Shown here: positions 14,660 to 22,947 of the stretch, in pieces
Layout of the letters: each line of letters begins with the position of its first letter
Numbering within the stretch: the first letter of the stretch is position 1
Made by a program: the position numbers and the translations under genes
Virus record (IMG/VR): IMGVR_UViG_3300008107_000003
Span: 1 to 64,000 of that record
Direction: 5' to 3' (one strand)
DNA: 64,000 nucleotides
Source: a virus
Notes under the pieces: generated by a model
What the model was told of the DNA's origin: nothing
The model's database searches: none
The model's input: the letters and a program-made list of their open reading frames with translations, nothing else

Positions 14660-17600
14660 ATAATGGTAGTTCTCTAATGTGAATTGTATCCCTAGCAGAA
14701 GGAATATGAGTACCAGTGAATACAACGTTTGTGCCCGAAACATTATAATGAGTAGCAGGTATTTGAAGAACACCATTTAAGAATACAAGAACACTGCTGG
14801 AAGTATGTGCTGTTAATGCTGTTAAAGCAAATGTTGTTGTAGTACCATTACCAGTATAGTTACGAGAAACATATTTACCACTTAATCCATAAGTACCAGT
14901 TACACTTAAATTACCTGTAGCATTTAAGTTACCACCAACATTTAATTTAGCCGTTGATATTGGAGCGGCGCCAATGCCAACGTTTGTGGTCGTTGATAAA
15001 GCATCAGCAGTAATGGCAAAGTTACGAAGATCAAATACTTTAGTATTAGTTAAACCAAACTGATACCATGTGGTTCCATAATATAACCAACCCAAGTTTC
15101 TGCCATATCCAGTTGTAGTACTAGTTGGATCCCAGCTGGTATTCCAAATAATATCTCCGTTACTTGGAGTTGTATAATATGTTGGCAATACAGGGTTTCC
15201 AGAAGTGTTGGTTGGAGCAATTAAGGTTCCTTTAAGAACTGTACCATCGTTATTAGAATAAGTAATCTTCTTAGCTTGGAATTCTTGATCTGAAGTAACT
15301 TTTGATTGGAAAGTAACAGGACCAGAGAATAATGATTCTAAGGAGTTACTATCACCACCAATAACAGTTAGTTTATCAGTAAGAACAAGTTCAGAGAATG
15401 TCTGAATGGTAGTTCCTTCTTCACCTACAACATTTAACTGTGCAATGTCACTAGAAGTAATTTGACCTGTAACTGGGTTAATAACTTGGTTACCAATGAA
15501 TAGGTCACCATTTGAGTTTAGACCAGAATAGAATGAAACTCCAGCTGCCTCCTTCAAACACTGAGCATATTTAACTTGATCAAAGGTAAGAACTTCAATC
15601 TGTGTTTGTGGGAATGCAGTTGAGTAGTTACCAGGACCAAATCCAACATATTCAAAGGTATGGTTACCAGAACGTTGAATAGAGTGACGACGAAGTTCAA
15701 TTAGTAGATCGACTACTGTACTTCCTTGTAATTTAAGTGGAATTTTTCTTGTCTCTGCATCGCCTGCATATGCAGTAACTGTAGTTGTTCCAAGTTTATT
15801 TAACGTTGACGTATATCCTAAGGCATTACTTGTCTCTGCAAGGAAAAATTCTACTGCTTCTTTAGTAATACTACGCTTAGAATCAACGGTTGTTCCATCA
15901 GATGTAGCACTTACTGCTCCAATAGTTACATTATCAGCAATTGAAATTGCTGCTAATGGATCTGCTTGAGGATTATCTCTATCAAATGCAGGATAAACTT
16001 CATTCACATTTTGTGAAAACTTGTAATCACTATAATTTGATGTTGTTGGAGAAATTGACGCACATAATACTGTTAGATAGAAAATACCATCTTGTACATC
16101 AGAAATAAAAGGTTGAATTTTTTCAGACTCATAAACGTAAAATACTTTATTATAATCTGAAGCTGTTCCCTGTCTAGGTTGAATAACATATCCAGTCAAA
16201 GGATCTCTAGGCAGTGGTTTAGCACCTTTAGGAATAACATATCTAAATCTATAAATTCTGTCCTTCAGTGTTCTTGCGTCAGAAATTCTCTTAATGAATG
16301 CTGAAGGCGTAAAGTTCAAGTTATTATAAATTGTACTTGTATTCAGTTCAGTATAAATTGTATTTGTAGCACCTTGAACACACTGAATATACCATCCACC
16401 AACAACGTTACCTAGTCCAGAAATATTATAAACTGTACTATCATATTTGATTGGACTATTTGTTTGTCCTGCTGTAGTTCCTGTTACTAGTCCAGTATTA
16501 TTGGATGGAGAAATTCTTGCTTCTCGAATAATATTACCTGTCGTTGTCTGAAGATTACAGAATAATCTATCAGGTAAAGACTGCGTTGTATCATATCTAG
16601 CACCAATTTGATAACCTTGTGCTTTAACAGGAGGAGCAGTTGAAGCATTAGTATATCCATATAGATATAATCTTGCACCAGTTCCAGATGCTCCACCTAA
16701 AGCACCAACATGTTTTGTTCTCTTAACATCAATATTTACCCAGTTAATAGAAATCTCAGTACCAAATGTAATATAACCACTTACTGTTGAAGCATTAGCA
16801 ACTGAAAGAGTAATTACTGTACCATTAATTGCAGATACTGTAGCATTTGTTCCTATTCCATTACCACTAACTGCTTGTCCTTGAACAATACCATTATTAT
16901 TAGCAACAGTAATTGTAAATTGTCCTGATGTACCAGTTGCAGTAGTACTTACAACATCTAATTGTTTTGGAGGAATGACATGTGTAAATGTTCCTGCTTT
17001 ATCTTTAGTAAAGGCAGCTGCTTTAAATCCTCTACATCTCAATGCTGTACTACCAAAGTTAGAGTTACTGTTAGTGATCGACATGTCAGCACCACTATCA
17101 GCAAAGAAGTGATCACCATATGCAACAGCGAACACCGAAACGACCTGAATAAAAGCATCATTAGCAGCTTTAATGTGGCAATGTCGCCACCCCTGTTTAT
17201 ATCGACATGCACCATCTAAGTGAGAACCTGATCCACCGTCATCATATGTTTTAGTAACTGAATTATATCTTACAAAAGCTCTATCATCTTTCTGCAGAGA
17301 TAGTCCCGTAAACTGTGCAACAACCATAGATTTAAAACCAGTTGTTCTAAATCCATCAGCATTCATACCATTCAATCCCCAAACAGATCGCAATGAACAG
17401 TTGAAGATATATGGTGAAGCACTGTCTACAGTATCAATTTCAACCTTTGCAAGAATATTTGTACCAATAGCATTACCAGACGGTTCAGATGCCATCTGAT
17501 AAGTGAATAATGAACCTTGTGCCGAAGTAACTTGGAATGATCCATTATACAATGCAGCATCAAGATCTGATTGCGGTCCTGTAGATCCAATAACACCACT

Positions 17601-18578
17601 GACATTAATTGAAATGCCCACAGAGAAACCATGGTTTACTGGAGTATCATCCTCGTCTACAGTAATAGCAGTTGCTGTTTGACCGTTCCTGTTAATTGAT
17701 AGGACACGAAATTCGTCAGAAATTGGACCAACAATTCTGTTTTCTTCAACTCTTGCTTGTAACTGATCTTGTCCAGGTGCTCCAGAAGTATCAGGAATAG
17801 AAGCGTATGCTCTTGAAATCTTTTGATAATAAAGTTCTAGATCAGTTCTATCTGATAAGTTTGGATCTCCAACTCCACTTGGAATTGTAAGTCTAGATCC
17901 ACCATCTGCACTTGAAAGGTAACCAAGAGTATTTCTACCATCAGCAAATTCAAATGCTGTCAACTTATGGTGAGAGAAGCTTGGTTGAATAGTTCTGGGA
18001 TCACCAGGAAGATAATATACTCCTGTTTCATCACCATCAAAAATGGTGAACTGCCACATATAGCATCCACCAGTAACTCTGAATATTGCTGAACTCTTTG
18101 GTTCGTTTTCTGAACTAACGCCAATCGAAGATTTTGTTGTTGGATATGGAACATACTTAGGAACAATTTTTGTTCTTCTGAGGTCAGATCCAATAATTGA
18201 ACAACCTCTAGGAACAATTACACCACCTTCAACAGAATTAAACTTATATAATACGTTTGATGGATTAGTAATATCAAAGTTACTGTTACTATCTAATGGT
18301 GCAATCTGTGTATAATCAAATTCTCCTGGTCTATTATCAATAATATATTCGGAAGGATACAGATAGATACTAAAAGCATCAAATTCGTCGTTTGAAAGTC
18401 CTACTCTATACGAAAATCTAGCAACTTCTAAAAATGCTCTTTGTAAAGTTTTAAACGGTCTTAGAGCAGAGTTGCCCCTATTATCAATCGAATCTGTAGC
18501 ATCAAAATCGTCTGGGTTGACGTAAATAATACGCCCAGTACGAGAAGTGACAATATTCTTTAATCTTGTTAATGACAT
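14658..18578 (-). CDS. Large virion structural protein, 1306 aa
   Basis: The start SLTRLKNIVTSRTGRIIYVN followed by a pectate-lyase-like opening (NRGNSALRPFKTLQRAFLEV) is typical of large cyanophage structural proteins. The middle is rich in Ser/Thr/Gly/Asn and probably forms a right-handed beta-helix. The C-terminal 60 residues contain GTTTTFALTALTAHTSSSVL and FLNGVLQIPATHYNVSGTNV, a repeat unit seen in fibre proteins. Likely a tail-fibre or baseplate-associated spike. Exact T4 counterpart unclear. Confidence 0.85.
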   Translation of the reverse strand: MSLTRLKNIVTSRTGRIIYVNPDDFDATDSIDNRGNSALRPFKTLQRAFLEVARFSYRVGLSNDEFDAFSIYLYPSEYIIDNRPGEFDYTQIAPLDSNSNFDITNPSNVLYKFNSVEGGVIVPRGCSIIGSDLRRTKIVPKYVPYPTTKSSIGVSSENEPKSSAIFRVTGGCYMWQFTIFDGDETGVYYLPGDPRTIQPSFSHHKLTAFEFADGRNTLGYLSSADGGSRLTIPSGVGDPNLSDRTDLELYYQKISRAYASIPDTSGAPGQDQLQARVEENRIVGPISDEFRVLSINRNGQTATAITVDEDDTPVNHGFSVGISINVSGVIGSTGPQSDLDAALYNGSFQVTSAQGSLFTYQMASEPSGNAIGTNILAKVEIDTVDSASPYIFNCSLRSVWGLNGMNADGFRTTGFKSMVVAQFTGLSLQKDDRAFVRYNSVTKTYDDGGSGSHLDGACRYKQGWRHCHIKAANDAFIQVVSVFAVAYGDHFFADSGADMSITNSNSNFGSTALRCRGFKAAAFTKDKAGTFTHVIPPKQLDVVSTTATGTSGQFTITVANNNGIVQGQAVSGNGIGTNATVSAINGTVITLSVANASTVSGYITFGTEISINWVNIDVKRTKHVGALGGASGTGARLYLYGYTNASTAPPVKAQGYQIGARYDTTQSLPDRLFCNLQTTTGNIIREARISPSNNTGLVTGTTAGQTNSPIKYDSTVYNISGLGNVVGGWYIQCVQGATNTIYTELNTSTIYNNLNFTPSAFIKRISDARTLKDRIYRFRYVIPKGAKPLPRDPLTGYVIQPRQGTASDYNKVFYVYESEKIQPFISDVQDGIFYLTVLCASISPTTSNYSDYKFSQNVNEVYPAFDRDNPQADPLAAISIADNVTIGAVSATSDGTTVDSKRSITKEAVEFFLAETSNALGYTSTLNKLGTTTVTAYAGDAETRKIPLKLQGSTVVDLLIELRRHSIQRSGNHTFEYVGFGPGNYSTAFPQTQIEVLTFDQVKYAQCLKEAAGVSFYSGLNSNGDLFIGNQVINPVTGQITSSDIAQLNVVGEEGTTIQTFSELVLTDKLTVIGGDSNSLESLFSGPVTFQSKVTSDQEFQAKKITYSNNDGTVLKGTLIAPTNTSGNPVLPTYYTTPSNGDIIWNTSWDPTSTTTGYGRNLGWLYYGTTWYQFGLTNTKVFDLRNFAITADALSTTTNVGIGAAPISTAKLNVGGNLNATGNLSVTGTYGLSGKYVSRNYTGNGTTTTFALTALTAHTSSSVLVFLNGVLQIPATHYNVSGTNVVFTGTHIPSARDTIHIRELPL

Positions 18579-18605
18579 TTCTTATTTCCGTATAGAGGTT
18601 AAGAA

Positions 18606-20408
18606 TTATAGCGATTGAGTATACTGAACAACTGCAAAGTCACTAGTGACATCCTCAAATCCATCCAAAACATAACTAAGAGTATTAGCAGTTGAATATA
18701 TAACAATATTTTGTCCAGGTCCAACTACAATTCCAGAATTTTTATCAGTGACATTTCCAGAAATTGCTTTATCATAAAAAATGTAATCTGCAGTATCATC
18801 AACATCAGTATTTGTCGTTACAGCAGAAGGTGTAATTAAAGTTCTAGCAGACCCTGATAACTTAGGAGTATCATAAAATGCATTACTTGTAGTAAATACT
18901 GCTGATCCCACACCCAGAGAGACTTTCAAACTAGTAGAACTATAACTTTGTACATATCCATAAGGACCAGTTGTTACTGTTCCTACAGTCTGTGTAGTAT
19001 TGCCAATAACAATTACGTCAGTCGATATCCAAGTACCTGTAGGATCATATACATAAACCTCACTATAACGAGGATCTGGATCTACTGTAACTGCTCCACC
19101 AAATCCACTATTAGCATCTTCATAATAGAATAATGAATAAACACCACTAATATTAGAATTGGTAACTACAAACTGAGTATATGCACCAGAACTACCTGGT
19201 GTACCACTTGTTGTTACACCTTCTGTTGCACCAAAATTTCCATTACCACCTTCTGAAATATCTGCAAAACTAAGTACATATCCAGTATTACTGGTATCAT
19301 TTGTCAAAAATCTATATGTTCTTCCAAGATCTAAAGTTAGAGTTGCATATCTACCATATGTACCCGATCCCAAATCAAATACATATTGGTTTGAAGAACT
19401 ATAAGTAGTAGATGTATTAGTTGCTGTAGCCCCACTTGGAGAAGCAGTGAGTGCATCTTGATCTGCAAAAAATCTAAGAACGAGAGATCCCGAGTTTACA
19501 TAACGTGTAATCGTTGCTCCGTTTGCCGCAGTAGCAGCAGTTGTACTGAATGATGCCCTAGTAACTGTAAAATCACTAGCATTTACTGCAGTAATCGTCA
19601 ATAATTCATTACCAATTTTAATATAATCACCTTGAGAGAAACCTGCAGTACTAGCAACTGGAATAGTGGTATCACTAGCAGTAATACCTCCTACTTGGTT
19701 AATTGTAGTAGTTATTGGACTTGCACTAGCACTCAAAATACTTGCTGTAGTTCCTGCAGTGTGTGCAGCTGCAGTAGTAGCAAGAGACCCTCTAGTGACA
19801 TTTAGAGTTCTATTAGTAATACCTGTAACAGTAATCAATTCTGAATCTGCATAAAGATAATCTGTTGCAATAACTGTAGATACATCATTAACAATAATTG
19901 AAGTTACCCCACTAGTAACAGGAGAAATATTTAAAGTAAGACCATTTGTTGAAGTTGCATACACAGTAGCAGATAATCCAAATGTATTGCTAACAGAATC
20001 ACCTACAGCAAAAGTTCCAGAAGGACTGGAAATATTAATATCACCTAAAGAAGCAACTTTAACTCCAATACTGATATTTGATGTTGGAATTACAGCATCG
20101 AGTAACTTTGCAGTTTTCTTACCATCAGCACTAGTAATATTAGCACCTGGACTAAATTCACTTAGTTTAACTCCAGGAGAAAGTGCTAATTTGTAAGATG
20201 ATACTGGATTTCCTCTATAGAAATTTTGAGCAGCAGGAACTGTCAAAATTTGATCATAATCTTTTAAGGCAACTCTATATGAAGTTGCACTAGAACTCTG
20301 ATTGCAAACATTTAATACAGCACTAGCTGATCCTGTGATTGGACACCTATACAATATCGTATTGGTTGTTGCTGCTGGTTTTGATGAAGCTAATTTACCT
20401 GCGGTCAT
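18606..20408 (-). CDS. Virion structural protein, 600 aa
   Basis: Starts MTAGKLASSKPAATTNTILY, a beginning I associate with a conserved cyanophage structural protein. It contains repeated beta units: a block VNDVSTVIATDYLYADSELI with TVTGITNRTLNVTRGSLATT recurs as IPVASTAGFSQGDYIKIGNE with ITAVNASDFTVTRASFSTT. This suggests tandem immunoglobulin-like or SH3-like repeats near residues 165-300. Lies in a string of late genes. Function within the particle unknown. Confidence 0.82.
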   Translation of the reverse strand: MTAGKLASSKPAATTNTILYRCPITGSASAVLNVCNQSSSATSYRVALKDYDQILTVPAAQNFYRGNPVSSYKLALSPGVKLSEFSPGANITSADGKKTAKLLDAVIPTSNISIGVKVASLGDINISSPSGTFAVGDSVSNTFGLSATVYATSTNGLTLNISPVTSGVTSIIVNDVSTVIATDYLYADSELITVTGITNRTLNVTRGSLATTAAAHTAGTTASILSASASPITTTINQVGGITASDTTIPVASTAGFSQGDYIKIGNELLTITAVNASDFTVTRASFSTTAATAANGATITRYVNSGSLVLRFFADQDALTASPSGATATNTSTTYSSSNQYVFDLGSGTYGRYATLTLDLGRTYRFLTNDTSNTGYVLSFADISEGGNGNFGATEGVTTSGTPGSSGAYTQFVVTNSNISGVYSLFYYEDANSGFGGAVTVDPDPRYSEVYVYDPTGTWISTDVIVIGNTTQTVGTVTTGPYGYVQSYSSTSLKVSLGVGSAVFTTSNAFYDTPKLSGSARTLITPSAVTTNTDVDDTADYIFYDKAISGNVTDKNSGIVVGPGQNIVIYSTANTLSYVLDGFEDVTSDFAVVQYTQSL

Positions 20409-20415
20409 TTTCTAA

Positions 20416-21738
20416 TTACCATCCTGCTAAAAAGTGTGATTGAAGTCTTAGTCTGCCTCCGAAACTTGCTGCTGATAGAGCACCCCCAAATGCAATTCCT
20501 TCAACTGCAGTATTATCAGTTGAAAGTAGAGTAGCATTTCCATCAGGAAATTTAATTGTTCTATTAGTAGTAATATTTGATAAATCAAAATTAATTACTC
20601 TAGAACTATCTACACTATCAACAAACTTTGCTTTATCTATACTCTTATTATATAGGATTTGTGTAGCTCTTTCAGTAACTACAATACTTGGAGTTCCAGT
20701 TACATTTAAAGATGCTGCAGGAAATCCAAAATTATAGTTATTTCCTGAAGTTTGATTAGTTAAACTAAAAGTAATTTTTTTGGTAGGATCAACTGTATCA
20801 GCAAATGTAGGTGAAAGATAATTTTTATTGCTAATATTTTGAGCATTTGCTTCACCAACCACAGTAATATTTGAGTTTGGAAATGTTACTGTTCTTGGAG
20901 AAGATACTCCCTCACAACTAATAATAATTTTACCAGTAGAGGTAGTAGTATCTGCAAATGAAGTAGCGATTAAACTTTTATTTGATAAATTTTGAGTTGC
21001 TAAAGTATCTGCAAGTTCTACCGAAGTGAATGCATTACCTGGATCTGGAAGAAAATAAGTTCTGGTAGAAAGAGGAGTACCAGACCAATTAATTCCAAAA
21101 GAAGCTCTCTTATTTGTATCATCACCATCTAAAATAACAAGATCACTTTCTGAAATATTAATCTGCTTATTACTTAGAGTTTGAATTGTGTCAGTTCCAA
21201 CCAAAGTCAAAGTTGAACCTTGAATTAATGGAAATGCAACTGTTCTTCCGCTTGTCGGACCAGTTACTCCAGAAACGATAGAATTTAAATCAAATTTGAT
21301 CTTTTTGTTACTATCAAGTGCATTGGTAACAACTAAATTAGTATCAGTAACTCTAAATTCTCCACCAACTGAAATAAATCCACCAGCTTTTGGAACAAGA
21401 CGCAAACTAGCATTAGGAGCAGTATCATCTAAAAGAGAACAAGTAATAGTTGCATCAGTACCAGAAACTGATCTTTGATATAACAGTCCAGCTGGACCAA
21501 ATGCTACACCTAATTCATTTGCAGCAGACTGATAAAATCCAGTTGATCTATTAAGACTAAACGCAATTCCTGGAGCTGCCTTACTTCCTGAAGAAGCACA
21601 ACGAAGTACTTGACTTGTTTTTGCTTGCCTATTAGGAGAAAGTGGGTCAGAAACAACTACTGGTAGAATTGCCTCTGAAGTTAGCTCAGCATCAGTAATT
21701 GGTTGTAGTTGTGTAATCTTTTTGGTTACTGTTGCCAC
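20416..21738 (-). CDS. Virion structural protein, 440 aa
   Basis: Begins MATVTKKITQLQPITDAELT. Repeats of the type TFADTVDPTKKITFSLTNQT / KFVDSVDSSRVINFDLSNIT occur four to five times between residues 110 and 400, alternating with RTVTFPNSNITVVG-type strands, so it is a repetitive fibre-like protein. A perfect TATAAATA late box lies 30 bp upstream. Typical of cyanophage fibre-associated proteins. Confidence 0.82.
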   Translation of the reverse strand: MATVTKKITQLQPITDAELTSEAILPVVVSDPLSPNRQAKTSQVLRCASSGSKAAPGIAFSLNRSTGFYQSAANELGVAFGPAGLLYQRSVSGTDATITCSLLDDTAPNASLRLVPKAGGFISVGGEFRVTDTNLVVTNALDSNKKIKFDLNSIVSGVTGPTSGRTVAFPLIQGSTLTLVGTDTIQTLSNKQINISESDLVILDGDDTNKRASFGINWSGTPLSTRTYFLPDPGNAFTSVELADTLATQNLSNKSLIATSFADTTTSTGKIIISCEGVSSPRTVTFPNSNITVVGEANAQNISNKNYLSPTFADTVDPTKKITFSLTNQTSGNNYNFGFPAASLNVTGTPSIVVTERATQILYNKSIDKAKFVDSVDSSRVINFDLSNITTNRTIKFPDGNATLLSTDNTAVEGIAFGGALSAASFGGRLRLQSHFLAGW

Positions 21739-21767
21739 TTAATTATCTCACCTATTATCTACAGTTT

Positions 21768-21775
21768 TATTTATA
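21768..21775 (-). promoter_or_regulatory. T4-type late promoter box (TATAAATA)
   Basis: Exact T4 late consensus on the minus strand, 30 bp before the ATG at 21738 and just after the tRNA-Thr gene. Confidence 0.65.
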
Positions 21776-21783
21776 ACGTTTAA

Positions 21784-21855
21784 AGCCCCCGACAAGATTC
21801 GAACTTGCGACCAGCGGTTTACAAAACCGCTGCTCTACCACTGAGCTACAGAGGC
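21784..21855 (-). tRNA. tRNA-Thr (UGU)
   Basis: 72-nt cloverleaf on the minus strand. Acceptor GCCTCTG pairs with CGGGGGC, with G-U pairs. Anticodon loop TTTGTAA between GCGGT and ACCGC gives UGU. T-loop GTTCGAA. CCA is not encoded. Confidence 0.93.
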
Positions 21856-21859
21856 ATAA

Positions 21860-22141
21860 TTATTGATCTATCATTAGATCTTGAATTGAAACACTATCTT
21901 CAGTGTATTCTAACTCAAATAACAATGGGTGTACACATTCAGCAATAAGATAACTAGATCCTCTTCCAATATCTTCGATAGAGATTGGATCTGAATTTCC
22001 AACTTCTAAGTAGACTTCAGGATTTATTTTTTCTTCCTGGGTAACATCATCCCAGGAAAAAGGAACACCATTTGCATAATATACTTTAACAATACCTCTA
22101 CTGAATAGAAATTGATACTTAAGATGTATCGTTATTTTCAT
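21860..22141 (-). CDS. Hypothetical protein, 93 aa
   Basis: Begins MKITIHLKYQFLFSRGIVKV, beta-rich then acidic. The ATG overlaps the stop of the SpeD-like gene by 4 bp, so it is co-transcribed with it. It may relate to polyamine metabolism only by position; no motif recognised. Confidence 0.7.
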   Translation of the reverse strand: MKITIHLKYQFLFSRGIVKVYYANGVPFSWDDVTQEEKINPEVYLEVGNSDPISIEDIGRGSSYLIAECVHPLLFELEYTEDSVSIQDLMIDQ

Positions 22142-22473
22142 CTATCGAAACAATTTGTTTTATGGTTAGAAGATTGTAGCTCCATAACCAAATGTAGAAT
22201 TGCAGGTCTTGGATCGCAATCCCCACAAGTAAAAGCATCTATTGCAGCACACTGACGTTCTGGCCAAGTATGAATACTTAAATGACTTTCAGAAAGTAAA
22301 GCAACCATAGTAATACCATGAGGATCAAATTGATGATATGAAATATTCAGAAGAGTTGCTTTTGATTTATTTATTGCCTCAACAAAGGCACTTTTAAGGA
22401 ATTCTACATCATTAAGTAATAGTGCAGAACAACCATAGACTTCAGTTACACAATGTTTTCCTAGTTTTTCCAA
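22138..22473 (-). CDS. speD: S-adenosylmethionine decarboxylase proenzyme
   Basis: 111 aa, the size of the short bacterial class (SpeH type, 110-130 aa). SESHLSIHTWPE (61-72) carries the self-cleavage site between E62 and S63, which makes the pyruvoyl cofactor. H68 and C84 (in FTCG) are the expected processing and catalytic residues. It supplies decarboxylated SAM for spermidine synthesis, perhaps to condense DNA or support host physiology. SpeD is known from T4-like cyanophages. Lies after a tRNA-Leu under one promoter. Confidence 0.93.
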   Translation of the reverse strand: MEKLGKHCVTEVYGCSALLLNDVEFLKSAFVEAINKSKATLLNISYHQFDPHGITMVALLSESHLSIHTWPERQCAAIDAFTCGDCDPRPAILHLVMELQSSNHKTNCFDR

Positions 22474-22508
22474 TTACATAAATTCTCCAATTTACTTATG
22501 TATACAAG

Positions 22509-22592
22509 TAGGAGCAGGGAGACTTGAACTCCCACGGGCATAAGCCCAACAGATTTTAAGTCTGGTGTGTCTACCGATTCCACCATGCTCCC
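22509..22592 (-). tRNA. tRNA-Leu (UAA)
   Basis: 84 nt with the long variable arm of class II tRNAs. Acceptor GGGAGCA/TGCTCCT, anticodon loop CTTAAAA (UAA), T-stem GGGAG/CTCCC. The first anticodon-stem pair is mismatched. Confidence 0.93.
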
Positions 22593-22642
22593 AAGAGGGG
22601 AAAGTTTCCTTCCCCCAACACTTCCCTCACACGGACAAGAGT

Positions 22643-22671
22643 AATATAGCAGGGTTCGGGCAGGTTGTCAA
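22643..22671 (-). promoter_or_regulatory. Sigma70-type promoter for tRNA-Leu and speD
   Basis: TTGACA (22671..22666), spacer 17, TATATT (22648..22643). The start near 22636 gives a leader with a GGGGAA/TTTCCCC hairpin before the tRNA. Confidence 0.75.
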
Positions 22672-22675
22672 GGGG

Positions 22676-22936
22676 TCAGACAATTTCAGTCGGTTTTAAG
22701 AATTCTTGTTCTAGTTCTTTAAGATCTTCCGCAATCGACATTTGATCTACGTCTGGAGTTTCCAATGGAATGTTATTAGTTATAAGGTCTTTTAACTCAT
22801 CATTAATTGGTACGCATAAGACTGCCTTTCCTTGGTTCGTAACGATCTTAATTGTAGTACCTCTTTGTACAAGTGTCAAGCAGAAATCAAAGTTTTGTGA
22901 GAATTCATCTTCTGCAATTTCTAAAAAATTATTCAT
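22676..22936 (-). CDS. Hypothetical acidic protein, 86 aa
   Basis: Start at the ATG 22936 (MNNFLEIAEDEFSQNFDFCL), with GGAG 6 nt upstream. An ATG at 22948 also overlaps the gp5 stop (TAATG) but lacks spacing to an RBS. The protein has a beta-like centre and an acidic helical C-terminus. It directly follows gp5; a tail-hub-associated role is possible but unproven. Confidence 0.7.
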   Translation of the reverse strand: MNNFLEIAEDEFSQNFDFCLTLVQRGTTIKIVTNQGKAVLCVPINDELKDLITNNIPLETPDVDQMSIAEDLKELEQEFLKPTEIV

Positions 22937-22947
22937 AAAAGTCTCCA